Shown: positions 40,635-49,575 of the stretch, in pieces | Layout: every line of letters starts with the position of its first letter | Position numbering within the stretch: position 1 is the stretch's first letter | Assembly (NCBI RefSeq): GCF_014268805.2 | Contig: NZ_JABWRF020000004.1 | Span: 124,001 to 188,000, forward strand | Reading direction: 5' to 3' | Source: Pseudomonas farsensis | GTDB taxonomy: Bacteria > Pseudomonadota > Gammaproteobacteria > Pseudomonadales > Pseudomonadaceae | DNA length: 64,000 bases | Notes under the pieces: generated by a model | What the model was told of the DNA's origin: nothing | Seen by the model: only the letters and a program-made list of their open reading frames with translations | Database searches by the model: none | Position numbers and translations under genes: made by a program

Positions 40635-42101
40635 TCAGAGCTTGAGCTGACCGATCGCTTTGTTCAGCTCGCCGGCCAAGGTCGCCAGTTCGCTGCTGGT
40701 GGTGGCAGAGCCGACGGTCTGCTGTACCGTCTGCTCGGTAACGTCGCGGATGCTCACCACCGCGCGGTTCATCTCTTCCGCCACCTGGCTCTGCTGTTCG
40801 GCAGCCACGGCGATCTGCGTGTTGCTTTCACGCATCTGCGCAACGGCACTGGTGATTTCGAGCAGCGCCTCACCGGCTTCCTTTGCCTGGCGCACGCAGT
40901 CATCGGCCTTGTACGAGCTCTCCTGCATGAAGTCCACCGCATCGCGGGTACCGGCCTGCAGGTCGGAGACCATGGTGGTGATCTCGTCGGTGGAGGTTTG
41001 CACGCGCTTGGCCAGGTTGCGCACTTCATCGGCCACCACGGCAAAGCCACGGCCCAGATCACCCGCACGGGCGGCTTCGATCGCAGCGTTGAGGGCAAGC
41101 AGGTTGGTCTGTTCGGCAATACTGTGAATGACCCCGACCACGCTGTTGATCTTCTGGCTGTCTTCAGCCAGTTGGCGAATCATTTCGGCGGTTTGTTGCA
41201 CGCCGCTGGACAGCCCCGAAATCGAATCCTGCACCCGGCTGACCACTGCCTGGCCACTACCGGCAAGGTTGTCGGCGCTCTGCGAGAGGTCGCGGGTGGC
41301 ACCGGCATGCTGGGCGATGTGGTGCACGGTGGCCGTCATCTCGTTGATCGCCGTGGCAGCCTGGTCGGTTTCGCTCTGCTGGCCAATCATGCCGTGGCGC
41401 ACTTCATCCATGCTGCCGGCCAGGCGCGCGGCACCTGAGTCGAGCTGCGCGGCGGTGCGGGCGACGGTGCTGACCACGCGGTGGTAGGTGGACTGCATGG
41501 CGTTGAAGGCGCCGGCCATCTGGCCCACCTCATCGCCACAGGCCAGCGGCACTCGCGCCGACAGGTCGCCGGTGCGTTCCACATGCAGCATCACATCCTT
41601 GAGGGTGTTGAGCTGGCTGAGCAGGAAGCGGATCAACAGTTGCGAGGCGCCGAGCATGGCCAGCATCAGGATCAGTACGCACACCGCGTAGTTGCTGAAG
41701 CGGTCAACGAAGACCTGGCTCAGGCTGGGCGTGTGGGCCAGCAGCGCAATGCGTTGGTCGCCCGCGCGCAGCACCTGCGCGCCGATCAGCGGGTTGTCGC
41801 CCAGCACGGAATCTGCCGGCAACTCGACCCAGCCTTGGGCGTCGCCGGGCAGGCCTGCGAGTGGTGGCTTCTGCCCGGCGTTCCAGGTGATCAGGTTGGG
41901 CTGGGCGGGCAGCGGTTGCCCGGCAGGCCAGGCAGCCAACAGTTGCGCCTGGGCCTGGGCCTGCGCCTGGGCGCCGGTAGCACGCGCCTGCTGCTCCAGG
42001 CTTACGGCGTAGAGCACCAGCAGCAAGGTGGTAACGAAGGCCACTGCGTTGACGGCCCAGAATTTGTACTTGAGGGAGATATTGCTAAGCCAGGCACCCA
42101 T
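40635..42101 (-). CDS. Methyl-accepting chemotaxis protein with a small periplasmic sensor
   Basis: 488 residues from the ATG at 42101. TM1 is at about 12-33, then a short periplasmic domain of about 100 residues (much smaller than dCache), TM2 at about 130-155, HAMP, and a signalling domain with IAEQTNLLALNAAIEAARAG. Right after TM1 there is an alternating Gln-Ala run encoded by a 6-bp DNA repeat near 41942-41973. Sensor ligand unknown. Frame open upstream to 42191 without homology. Confidence 0.9.
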   Translation of the reverse strand: MGAWLSNISLKYKFWAVNAVAFVTTLLLVLYAVSLEQQARATGAQAQAQAQAQLLAAWPAGQPLPAQPNLITWNAGQKPPLAGLPGDAQGWVELPADSVLGDNPLIGAQVLRAGDQRIALLAHTPSLSQVFVDRFSNYAVCVLILMLAMLGASQLLIRFLLSQLNTLKDVMLHVERTGDLSARVPLACGDEVGQMAGAFNAMQSTYHRVVSTVARTAAQLDSGAARLAGSMDEVRHGMIGQQSETDQAATAINEMTATVHHIAQHAGATRDLSQSADNLAGSGQAVVSRVQDSISGLSSGVQQTAEMIRQLAEDSQKINSVVGVIHSIAEQTNLLALNAAIEAARAGDLGRGFAVVADEVRNLAKRVQTSTDEITTMVSDLQAGTRDAVDFMQESSYKADDCVRQAKEAGEALLEITSAVAQMRESNTQIAVAAEQQSQVAEEMNRAVVSIRDVTEQTVQQTVGSATTSSELATLAGELNKAIGQLKL

Positions 42102-42187
42102 GGCAGGTCTTCTCTGAGTTGGCGAACGTATTATTGGCAAGGTGCCATCATTGTGCCTGCCTGCGATAAACACCTTGTTGATATGCG

Positions 42188-42994
42188 TCAAGAAACCACA
42201 GGCAGGCCAAAGAACGCGCGGGCGCAGGCGCTGGTATGGGCGGCCAGATGTTCGGCGGTTTCGCCGCGGTGGCGGGCTACTTCGTGCAGCACCTCGGGCA
42301 GGTAGGCAGGCTCGTTGCGCCCGTTTTTAGGCTTGGGGCGCAGGCTGCGCGGCAGCAGATACGGCGCGTCGCTTTCGAGCATCAGCCGCCCTTGTGGGAT
42401 ATTGCCCACAAGTGGGTGCAGATGAGTGCCGCGGCGCTCATCGCAGATCCAGCCGGTGATGCCGATGTGCAGGTCCATGTCGAGGTAGGCAAACAGCGCG
42501 TCGCGCTCGCCGGTGAAGCAATGCACCACGGCCGCCGGCAGATGGTCGCGGAAGGCTTTTACAATCGCCAGCAGGCGTTCGCTAGCGTCGCGCTCATGCA
42601 GAAACACGGGCAGGCCCAGTTCTGCGGCGAGCGTCAACTGCGCTTCAAGTGCTTTTTCCTGAAGCGGGCGAGGTGAGAAGTCGCGGTTGAAGTCCAGCCC
42701 GCATTCGCCCACAGCCTTGGCCCTGGGCTGTGCCAGCAGTTGGCGCAGTTGCCGTTCGCTGTCGCCGCTCCAGTGGCTGGCGTCGTGGGGGTGTACCCCG
42801 GCGGTGGTGAACAGCCGTTGGCCGTCGGCATCGAGCTGCTGGCAAAGCTCCAGGGCCTGCTCGCTGACATCCAGGCTGGTGCCGGTGAGTACCATCTGCA
42901 CCACGCCCGCCTGCACGGCGCGTTCGACCACCGCTGCCTGTTGGTCGTGGAAACTGCTGTTGGTCAGGTTGACGCCGATATCGATCAGTTGCAT
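42188..42994 (-). CDS. tatD: TatD family metal-dependent DNase
   Basis: 268 residues. TIM-barrel metallohydrolase with DIGVNLTNSSF, TAGVHPHDAS, GECGLDFNRDFS, VFLHERDA, VVHCFTGERD, GITGWICDERRG and ESDAPYLLPR, the last group supplying metal ligands. It has 3'-5' exonuclease/DNase activity linked to DNA repair; the Tat name is historical. GAGG precedes the ATG at 42994. Divergent from the MltF-like gene. Confidence 0.95.
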   Translation of the reverse strand: MQLIDIGVNLTNSSFHDQQAAVVERAVQAGVVQMVLTGTSLDVSEQALELCQQLDADGQRLFTTAGVHPHDASHWSGDSERQLRQLLAQPRAKAVGECGLDFNRDFSPRPLQEKALEAQLTLAAELGLPVFLHERDASERLLAIVKAFRDHLPAAVVHCFTGERDALFAYLDMDLHIGITGWICDERRGTHLHPLVGNIPQGRLMLESDAPYLLPRSLRPKPKNGRNEPAYLPEVLHEVARHRGETAEHLAAHTSACARAFFGLPVVS

Positions 42995-43116
42995 GGTGCT
43001 ACCTCGTGCCGCGGGGCGGTCAGCATAGCAAAAACCGCGAAAACGCGGAAAATTGAGCAACTTCAACGGTTTGCCGCAGCCATTTGCCGTCATTCATCAC
43101 GGAACGATCACCGCGC

Positions 43117-44556
43117 ATGCTGCACTCCCACCGCCCACGCCTCGCTATACCCCTGCTGTTGACACTGGCCTGCCTCGCTGTTGTCGGTGGGCTGTTTTCA
43201 GGCTCGGCGCATGCCCGCGAGCCCGGTCCGCAACAGCATGTCGCTGCCAGCCAGGCCCGCGACCTGCAGCAGATCCGCGCCAGCAAGGTGCTGCGGGTAC
43301 TGGTCAATCAAAGCCGCAATAGCTCCGGTGAGGTCAAAGGGGAGCCGGTGGGCGTGGAGTATTACCGGCTGCGGGCCCTTGAGCATTCTCTTAATGCGCG
43401 GGTTGCGGACGGCCAGCAGCTCACGCTGAAAATCATCCCGCGTGCCAAGGAGCAGTTGCTGGGGGCGCTGCTGCGTGGCGAAGGCGACCTGGCCGCGCCC
43501 GGCGAGTTGCTCGACCCTTCGTTGGTGCAGGGCGCCCACGCCAGCGCGCCTGTGCTGGACCAGGTGCCACTGCTGCTGGTGGGGCGCAAGGGTGAACGCA
43601 GCTACAGCCGCGCCGACCAGTTGTCTGGCCGCACCATTGCGCTGACCAGCGCCAGTGCTGCGGGTGCGGCAATCCAGGTGATCAATCAGCAGTTGGCATT
43701 GCGCAAGCGTGCACCGATCAAAGTCGAGTGGGTCGACCCGACGCTTGCCGTGGAAGATGTGCTGGAGATGGTCCAGGCGGGGATCTACCCATTGACGGTG
43801 GTCGAGCGGCCTATTGCCCAGCGCTGGGCGCGGGTTATGCCGCGCCTGCGCCTGGACAGCAAAGTGCAGTTGGCGCAGCCGCAGGCGCTGCGCTGGTACG
43901 TGAGCAATGACGCGCCGTTATTGCAGGCGGCCGTGGACCGCTTCCTCGCGACCTACCGGGCGCCGGACAACCAGGACGCGGCCTTCGAGCGCATCTACCG
44001 CCGCCAGTACCGGGTGCACAACCCCTTGGCCCGCCAGGACCGCCAGCGCCTCGCGGCGGTACGCGCGGTGCTGCAGAAACACGGCGGCGAGCAGCAGATC
44101 GACTGGCTCAACCTTGCAGCCCTTGCGTTCAAGGAGTCGACCCTCGACCCGAAAGCCCGTGGCGCAGGCGGCGCCCATGGGCTGATGCAGATCACCCCGT
44201 CTGCCGCGCAGCGGGTCGGTGTGAGCAATATCAGTACGGTTGACGGCAACGTACAGGCCAGCGCGCGCTACCTGGCGCTGATCAGGCGCAAGTTCTTCGC
44301 CAGCCCACAGATCAACGAGCGCGAGCGCATGGCCTTCACCCTGGCCGCCTACAACCTGGGGCCAGAGCGCGTCCAGGCGATGCGCGCAGAGGCGCGTCGG
44401 CGCGGGCTCAACGGTAACCAGTGGTTTTTCCAGACCGAGCGTATCGCCATGGAGCAGGTGGGCATGGGGCCGGTGAGTTTCGTCAACAGCGTGAACAAGT
44501 ATTTCCTTGCGTTCAACCGGGAGCGTGTTGCGTTAGAGCGAGTCGCCAAGCGCTGA
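43117..44556 (+). CDS. MltF-like lytic transglycosylase with periplasmic substrate-binding domain
   Basis: 479 residues. N-terminal signal (IPLLLTLACLAVVGGLFSGSAHA), then an SBP_bac_3-like domain (about 60-300; DLQQIRASKVLRVLVNQ) and a C-terminal SLT goose-lysozyme-like domain. The catalytic glutamate is Glu340 in AFKESTLDPKARG, with HGLMQITP and AYNLGPERV as the other SLT motifs. It cleaves peptidoglycan to 1,6-anhydro products. Shorter than classical MltF and without a lipobox, so it is a paralogue, probably soluble periplasmic. The start at 43117 has only distant purines; TTG at 43084 is an alternative. Confidence 0.88.
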   Translation: MLHSHRPRLAIPLLLTLACLAVVGGLFSGSAHAREPGPQQHVAASQARDLQQIRASKVLRVLVNQSRNSSGEVKGEPVGVEYYRLRALEHSLNARVADGQQLTLKIIPRAKEQLLGALLRGEGDLAAPGELLDPSLVQGAHASAPVLDQVPLLLVGRKGERSYSRADQLSGRTIALTSASAAGAAIQVINQQLALRKRAPIKVEWVDPTLAVEDVLEMVQAGIYPLTVVERPIAQRWARVMPRLRLDSKVQLAQPQALRWYVSNDAPLLQAAVDRFLATYRAPDNQDAAFERIYRRQYRVHNPLARQDRQRLAAVRAVLQKHGGEQQIDWLNLAALAFKESTLDPKARGAGGAHGLMQITPSAAQRVGVSNISTVDGNVQASARYLALIRRKFFASPQINERERMAFTLAAYNLGPERVQAMRAEARRRGLNGNQWFFQTERIAMEQVGMGPVSFVNSVNKYFLAFNRERVALERVAKR

Positions 44557-44670
44557 AGTATCTATTTTATCGATGGTTACTACAGGGTTTTTGCGATTCT
44601 CTTATCTGGTGGTTTGATTATTATGGCGCTCATCCAAACCAACACCCCGCTTTGACAAGGAAGCATCACC

Positions 44671-45105
44671 ATGAACAACACCCTCAAATCGCTGCTGAAC
44701 ACCCGCGCCGGCTATGGCCTTAGCGTCGTCCGCATTCTGGTCGGCATCATCTTCATGGCCCACGGCGCGCAAAAGCTGTTCGGCCTTTTCGGCGGCTACG
44801 GCCTTGAGGGCACCGGGCAGTGGATGGAAAGCATTGGCCTGGCGCCGGGCTACCTGATGGCGCTGCTGTCTGGCAGCGCCGAGTTCTTCGGCGGCCTGGC
44901 GCTGGTGGTGGGCTTGCTGGCCCGCCCGGCAGCCTTGGCACTGTCGGTGACCTTGGTGGTGGCGATCTTCTCGGTGCACATCGGCAACGGCTTGTTCATG
45001 TCCAACAACGGCTATGAATTTGCCCTGGCGTTGCTGGCCGGCAGCGTGGCAGTACTGATCGAAGGTGCTGGCCGGTTGTCGCTGGACCGTTTGCTCGCCC
45101 GCTGA
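44671..45105 (+). CDS. DoxX family membrane protein
   Basis: 144 residues with four membrane segments. The DoxX signature VVRILVGIIFMAHGAQKLFG is followed by FFGGLALVVGLLARPAALAL and a conserved IHIGNGLFMSNNGYEFAL-like stretch (VHIGNGLFM). Members associate with redox or thiol stress functions; the exact role here is unknown. AAGGA precedes the ATG. Probably monocistronic. Confidence 0.88.
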   Translation: MNNTLKSLLNTRAGYGLSVVRILVGIIFMAHGAQKLFGLFGGYGLEGTGQWMESIGLAPGYLMALLSGSAEFFGGLALVVGLLARPAALALSVTLVVAIFSVHIGNGLFMSNNGYEFALALLAGSVAVLIEGAGRLSLDRLLAR

Positions 45106-45125
45106 AACACCGCTGTAACGCCTGG

Positions 45126-45172
45126 GCCTCAAGCTGCACCTTGTCGATTTCGATAAACGTGCGGCTTGAGGC
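45126..45172 (+). terminator. Hairpin terminator candidate after doxX
   Basis: A 14-bp stem (45126-45139 with 45159-45172, one G-T pair) with a 19-base loop, followed by TTGTATCTTCT. Confidence 0.5.
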
Positions 45173-45240
45173 TTGTATCTTCTGGCGTCGCCCTCTAGCA
45201 TAACCCTTGCGCCGATTTAAACAGCTACTTGCGGGGCGCA

Positions 45241-45335
45241 GGGCAGGCCCCCCGGTGGGCCGTCCGAAATACCGCTAAAGCGCTGGTTTGGTGACGCCTC
45301 TCACCTGCCCGGCGGGATCAGCGAGGCGGAGAGAC
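45241..45335 (+). promoter_or_regulatory. Potentially structured 5' leader
   Basis: Alternative pairings are visible before the gene at 45339. GGGCAGG (45241-45247) pairs with CCTGCCC (45304-45310); a competing hairpin GGTGA-CGCCTC-TCACC covers 45290-45305; CGCCTC (45295-45300) can also pair with GAGGCG (45323-45328), next to the ribosome site. Functional relevance is inferred. Confidence 0.35.
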
Positions 45336-45338
45336 TCC

Positions 45339-45647
45339 ATGAGTTGCCCACGTACCAGTGTCTATTTGACCCCATTGCCTGCAGACCAGGCTTCCCGTAC
45401 CCCGCGCATCCTGCTCGGCGGCCAGCATCAACCCACGTTATTGCGCAACCTCGATGGTTTCTCCCGTCGCAAGGGCCAGGCGCGTGCATTCCTCATCCAG
45501 TTCTTTGAAACCTGCGCGCAGCTGTCGCAGTACGCCAACGACCGTTTTGACCTGGCCGTTATCCAGGCGCCGGCGGCGGCTGATGCTGCCGAAGTGATCG
45601 GCCAGCTCACCCGTATCGCCCGCCAGGGGCTGATCACACGGCGTTGA
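45339..45647 (+). CDS. Conserved hypothetical protein
   Basis: 102 residues, no signal peptide or membrane helix. It is basic in the middle (GFSRRKGQARAFLIQFFETC) and ends QLTRIARQGLITRR. I do not recognise the family. GGAGA lies about 8 bases before the ATG at 45339. It stands alone between doxX and glcB and has a possibly structured leader. Confidence 0.65.
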   Translation: MSCPRTSVYLTPLPADQASRTPRILLGGQHQPTLLRNLDGFSRRKGQARAFLIQFFETCAQLSQYANDRFDLAVIQAPAAADAAEVIGQLTRIARQGLITRR

Positions 45648-45690
45648 AAGGGGTTTCAGAGTGCGTCGTTCCGAGTTCGCCCGGTAACAA

Positions 45691-45712
45691 AGAGCCCGCT
45701 CAAACGGGCTCT
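45691..45712. terminator. Terminator shared by glcB and the hypothetical gene
   Basis: AGAGCCCG and CGGGCTCT around CTCAAA. On the minus strand it is followed by TTGTTAC, so it mainly suits glcB. Confidence 0.7.
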
Positions 45713-45725
45713 ATCGGGCAGCCGA

Positions 45726-47903
45726 TCACCTGGCCGCTTTATATCGCAGGCGCCAGGCATGCAGCAGCGGCTCGGTGTAACCACTGGGTTGCTCGCGGCC
45801 CTTGAAGATCAGCTCACATGCGGCCCTGAATGCATGGGAACTGCCAAAGGCTTTTGCCATGGGCCGGTAGGCGGGGTCATGTTGATTCTGCTGGTCCACG
45901 ACCTGCGCCATGCGCTCCAGGGTGTGTTGCACTTGAGTACCGCTGACGACGCCGTGGTGCAGCCAGTTGGCAATGTGCTGGGCGGAGATGCGCAGCGTTG
46001 CACGGTCTTCCATCAACCCCACATTGTGGATGTCGGGCACTTTGGAGCAGCCGACCCCGTGCTCGACCCAGCGCACAACGTAGCCCAGGATGCTCTGGCA
46101 GTTGTTATCGAGCTCAGACTGAATCTCAGCCGCCGACCACTGTCTGTCCGGGCTCACCGGCACGCTCAGCAAGTCGCGTAATAGCCCTGCGCGTTCGCTT
46201 TGCAGGTCGACACCCTCCAACGCGGTTTGCACCTGTTGAACATCCACCTGATGGTAGTGCAGCGCATGCAGGCTGGCGGCGGTGGGTGAGGGCACCCACG
46301 CGGTATTGGCTCCTGCTTTGGGGTGGGCGATTTTCTGCTCCAGCATGGCGGCCATCAGGTCCGGCATGGCCCACATGCCTTTGCCAATCTGCGCCCGCCC
46401 GCGCAGCCCGCTGGCAAGCCCCACCAGCACATTGTTGCGCTCATACGCTTGAATCCACGCGGTGCTTTTCATATCGCCCTTGCGCAGCATGGCGCCCGCT
46501 TCCAGGGTGCTGTGCATCTCGTCGCCGGTGCGGTCGAGGAACCCAGTGTTGATGAACACCACGCGATGGGCGGCTTGCTCGATGCAGGCTTTGAGGTTGA
46601 CGCTGGTGCGCCGCTCCTCATCCATGATGCCCATCTTGACCGTGTGGCGCACCAGCCCCAGCAGGTCTTCGACGCGGCCGAACAGTTCATTGGCGAAGGC
46701 GACTTCCTGTGGGCCATGCATCTTCGGTTTGACGATATAGATGCTGCCGGTGCGCGAGTTGCGCTTGCGCTGCAGGTCATGCAGGGCTGCCAGGCAGGTC
46801 ACCACAGCGTCCAGAATACCCTCAGGGATCTCCTCGCCAGCCCCATAGTGAATGGCCGGGTTGGTCATGAGGTGGCCCACGTTACGTACAAACAACAGCG
46901 ACCGGCCGGGCAGGGTGACTTGCGCGCCCGCCGGGCCTTGGTAGGTGCGGTCGGCATTCAGCGTGCGGGTAAACGAGGTGCCTTGCTTGCTGACCGTTTC
47001 CGACAGATCGCCCTTCATCAGGCCCAGCCAGTTGCGGTACACCAGCACCTTGTCGTCAGCATCGACGGCGGCCACCGAGTCCTCGCAATCCATGATGGTA
47101 GTGATCGCCGACTCCATGATCAGGTCTTTCACACCTGCCTTGTCGGTCTTGCCGATCTGGCTTTGCGGGTCGATCTGCATTTCCACATGCAGGCCATGGT
47201 TCTTCAACACAATGGCTGTCGGGCTTGCAGCCTCGCCTTGATGGCCCACGAACTTTTCGGGGTTGACCAGGCCGGTGCTTGAGCCGTTCGCCAGGCTGAT
47301 TTTCAGCGCCCCTTCAGCCACCTGATAAGCCACCGCATCGCTGTGTGAAGCCCCTTCGAGGGGGAAGCTCTGGTCGAGAAACGCTCGCGCATAGGCGACG
47401 ACTTTGTTGCCGCGGGCTGGGTTGTAGCTGCCTTGCCGTTGTGCGCCGTCGTCTTCACTGATGGCATCGGTGCCATAAAGCGCGTCGTACAACGAGCCCC
47501 AGCGCGCATTGGCGGCATTGAGCGCGTAGCGGGCATTGCTCACCGGCACGACCAGTTGCGGGCCTGCCTGGGAGGTGATTTCGTGGTCGACATTGGCCGT
47601 GGCGACTCGCAGCTGCGCAGGTTGTTGCACGAGATAGCCGATGCCGTTCAAGAACTCGATGTAGGCCTGCATGTCGTTGATCGGGCCGGGATTGGCGCGA
47701 TGCCAGGCGTCGAGCTGCGTCTGAATGCGCTCGCGTTCGGCCAGCAGGGCCTGGTTCTTCGGCGCCAGGTCATGGACCAGGGCGTCCAGGCCTTCCCAGA
47801 ACTGCTCGGCCGAAATAGAAGTACCGGGCAACACCTCGTGCTCGATGAAGTGTTTCAGGTTTTCGGCTACGTGGAGCCGATGGCATGGGATACGGTTTGT
47901 CAC
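45726..47903 (-). CDS. glcB: Malate synthase G
   Basis: 725 residues, the standard length. It condenses glyoxylate with acetyl-CoA to malate. Features include the catalytic region GRSLLFVRNVGHLMTNP, KPKMHGPQEVAFA, NTGFLDRTGDEMHS and GKGMWAMPDLM. The start is GTG at 47903 (VTNRIPCHRL) with GGAGA upstream; the frame continues for 111 codons beyond it inside glcG without homology. It is 34 bp downstream of glcG, so it is the last gene of glcDEFGB, as in E. coli. Confidence 0.96.
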   Translation of the reverse strand: MTNRIPCHRLHVAENLKHFIEHEVLPGTSISAEQFWEGLDALVHDLAPKNQALLAERERIQTQLDAWHRANPGPINDMQAYIEFLNGIGYLVQQPAQLRVATANVDHEITSQAGPQLVVPVSNARYALNAANARWGSLYDALYGTDAISEDDGAQRQGSYNPARGNKVVAYARAFLDQSFPLEGASHSDAVAYQVAEGALKISLANGSSTGLVNPEKFVGHQGEAASPTAIVLKNHGLHVEMQIDPQSQIGKTDKAGVKDLIMESAITTIMDCEDSVAAVDADDKVLVYRNWLGLMKGDLSETVSKQGTSFTRTLNADRTYQGPAGAQVTLPGRSLLFVRNVGHLMTNPAIHYGAGEEIPEGILDAVVTCLAALHDLQRKRNSRTGSIYIVKPKMHGPQEVAFANELFGRVEDLLGLVRHTVKMGIMDEERRTSVNLKACIEQAAHRVVFINTGFLDRTGDEMHSTLEAGAMLRKGDMKSTAWIQAYERNNVLVGLASGLRGRAQIGKGMWAMPDLMAAMLEQKIAHPKAGANTAWVPSPTAASLHALHYHQVDVQQVQTALEGVDLQSERAGLLRDLLSVPVSPDRQWSAAEIQSELDNNCQSILGYVVRWVEHGVGCSKVPDIHNVGLMEDRATLRISAQHIANWLHHGVVSGTQVQHTLERMAQVVDQQNQHDPAYRPMAKAFGSSHAFRAACELIFKGREQPSGYTEPLLHAWRLRYKAAR

Positions 47904-47937
47904 GTCAGTTCTCCAGATGCTTTGGGCTTGCCCGGCG

Positions 47938-48342
47938 TCAGGCGTTGAGTGCGGCGATGCCTGCGGCGGCAACCTGCGCGTCCTGTTCAGCCTTGACCCC
48001 TGATACGCCAACAGCGCCGACCACTTGCCCCTGTACCAGCACCGGCAACCCTCCGTCCAGAGAGGTGAGCAGCGGGGCGCTGACAAACGCGAAACGCCCA
48101 CCGTTGACCATCTCTTCGTAGCCCTTGGTGTCGCGCCGGCCCAGTGCGGAAGAGCGGGCTTTTTCGGTGGCGATGTAGGCTGCGACGGGCGCGCAGCCAT
48201 CCAGTCGTTCGAGTGCCAGCAAGTGCCCGCCGTCATCGACGATGGCCACGGTCACTTTCCACTCATTGCGGTGGGCTTCTTCGCGTGCGGCGGCGAGTAC
48301 GCGCGCGACATCGGTGTGTTCCAGAACGGCTTTCTGTTGCAT
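47938..48342 (-). CDS. glcG: GlcG/HbpS family protein
   Basis: 134 residues of the GlcG/HbpS fold: VTVAIVDDGGHLLALERLDG, EKARSSALGRRDTK and LPVLVQGQVVGAVGVSGV. Its biochemical role in glycolate use is unclear; related proteins bind haem or corrinoids. AGGAG lies 6 bases before the ATG. It lies 9 bp after glcF and 34 bp before glcB. Confidence 0.93.
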   Translation of the reverse strand: MQQKAVLEHTDVARVLAAAREEAHRNEWKVTVAIVDDGGHLLALERLDGCAPVAAYIATEKARSSALGRRDTKGYEEMVNGGRFAFVSAPLLTSLDGGLPVLVQGQVVGAVGVSGVKAEQDAQVAAAGIAALNA

Positions 48343-48351
48343 GGGTATCTC

Positions 48352-49569
48352 CTAGGAAAGTGCCTCTTCAACCAGTTCGATCCAGTGCCGGACCGGCGTA
48401 CGGCCGGCGCCATCCAGATGGGTCTGGCAGCCGATGTTGGCGGTTACGATGACGTCGGGGTTGCCGCTCTCCAGGGCGTTGAGCTTGTTGTCGCGCAAGC
48501 GTTGGGAGAGTGCTGGTTGAGTAATGGAATAGGTGCCCGCAGAGCCGCAGCACAGGTGGCTGTCTGGCACTGCGGTGAGGCTGAAGCCGAACCGGGTGAG
48601 CAGGCCCTCCACGGCACCATTGAGCTTCAGTGCGTGCTGCAGCGTGCAGGGGCAGTGGAAGGCCAGCCGCCGATCTGCCTGAACGCCCAGTTGCTCGATG
48701 GGCTCTGCACTCAGCACCTCGACAATGTCTTTGGACAGTGTGGTTACCCGCTGCGCCTTTTCGCAGTAGGCAGGGTCGTCTTTGAGTAGATGGCCATAGT
48801 CACGGACAAACGCGCCGCAACCGCTGGCGGTCTGCACGATTGCTTCTGCGCCGGCCTCGATCGCCGGCCACCAGGCGTCGATATTGCGCCGGGCCCGCTC
48901 AAGGCCTTTGTCCTGAGCGTTGAGGTGATAGTCAACGGCCCCGCAACACCCGGCCTGAGGGGCGGGCACCACGCCGATGCCGAGCTTGTCCAGCACACGA
49001 GCCGTAGCCGCATTTGTGTTGGGCGCAAGGGCCGGCTGAACGCAGCCTTCGAGCATGAGCACCTGGCGTTGGTGCTGGCGGGCAGGGCGCGGCTTGGCGG
49101 CCACCGCATGCCGGGGAAGTTTTGCCTGCAGTGACTCCGGCAACAGTGGGCGCAGTGCCATGCCCGCAGTCATCAGTGCCTTGAACAGCACAGGGCGCGG
49201 CACGACCATGCGCAAGCTGCGCCGCAATGCACGCTCGCCAAGCGGGCGCGGCACCTGCTGTTCGACCACTGCCCGGCCTATGTCCAGCAGGTTGTGGTAC
49301 TGCACGCCGGAGGGGCAGGTGGTTTCGCAATTGCGGCAACTAAGGCAGCGATCAAGGTGTTGCTGGGTCTTTGCGGTGACTTCTTGCCCCTCAAGCACCT
49401 GCTTGATGAGATAGATCCGACCACGCGGGCCATCGAGTTCGTCGCCCAGCAATTGATAGGTGGGGCAGGTTGCCGTGCAGAACCCGCAGTGCACGCAGCT
49501 TCTGAGAATACGTTCGGCTTCGTCTGCGCGTGGTAGTTGCTTGGCACGTTCGCTCAGGTTGGTTTGCAT
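48352..49569 (-). CDS. glcF: Glycolate oxidase iron-sulfur subunit GlcF
   Basis: 405 residues. Two [4Fe-4S] motifs, C-x2-C-x2-C-x3-CP, appear as CVHCGFCTATCP and CLSCRNCETTCP. Two C-terminal CCG-type motifs follow (GCCGAVDYHL and LCCGSAGTYS). It carries electrons from the flavoprotein GlcD/GlcE to the quinone pool at the inner membrane. It starts 6 bp after glcE. Confidence 0.96.
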   Translation of the reverse strand: MQTNLSERAKQLPRADEAERILRSCVHCGFCTATCPTYQLLGDELDGPRGRIYLIKQVLEGQEVTAKTQQHLDRCLSCRNCETTCPSGVQYHNLLDIGRAVVEQQVPRPLGERALRRSLRMVVPRPVLFKALMTAGMALRPLLPESLQAKLPRHAVAAKPRPARQHQRQVLMLEGCVQPALAPNTNAATARVLDKLGIGVVPAPQAGCCGAVDYHLNAQDKGLERARRNIDAWWPAIEAGAEAIVQTASGCGAFVRDYGHLLKDDPAYCEKAQRVTTLSKDIVEVLSAEPIEQLGVQADRRLAFHCPCTLQHALKLNGAVEGLLTRFGFSLTAVPDSHLCCGSAGTYSITQPALSQRLRDNKLNALESGNPDVIVTANIGCQTHLDGAGRTPVRHWIELVEEALS

Positions 49570-49575
49570 GGCGCT

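Noticed and set aside
43035..43048. CCGCG-AAAA-CGCGG mini-hairpin between tatD and the MltF-like gene
   Set aside because: Too short to assign, and it lies between divergent genes where a terminator is not expected.
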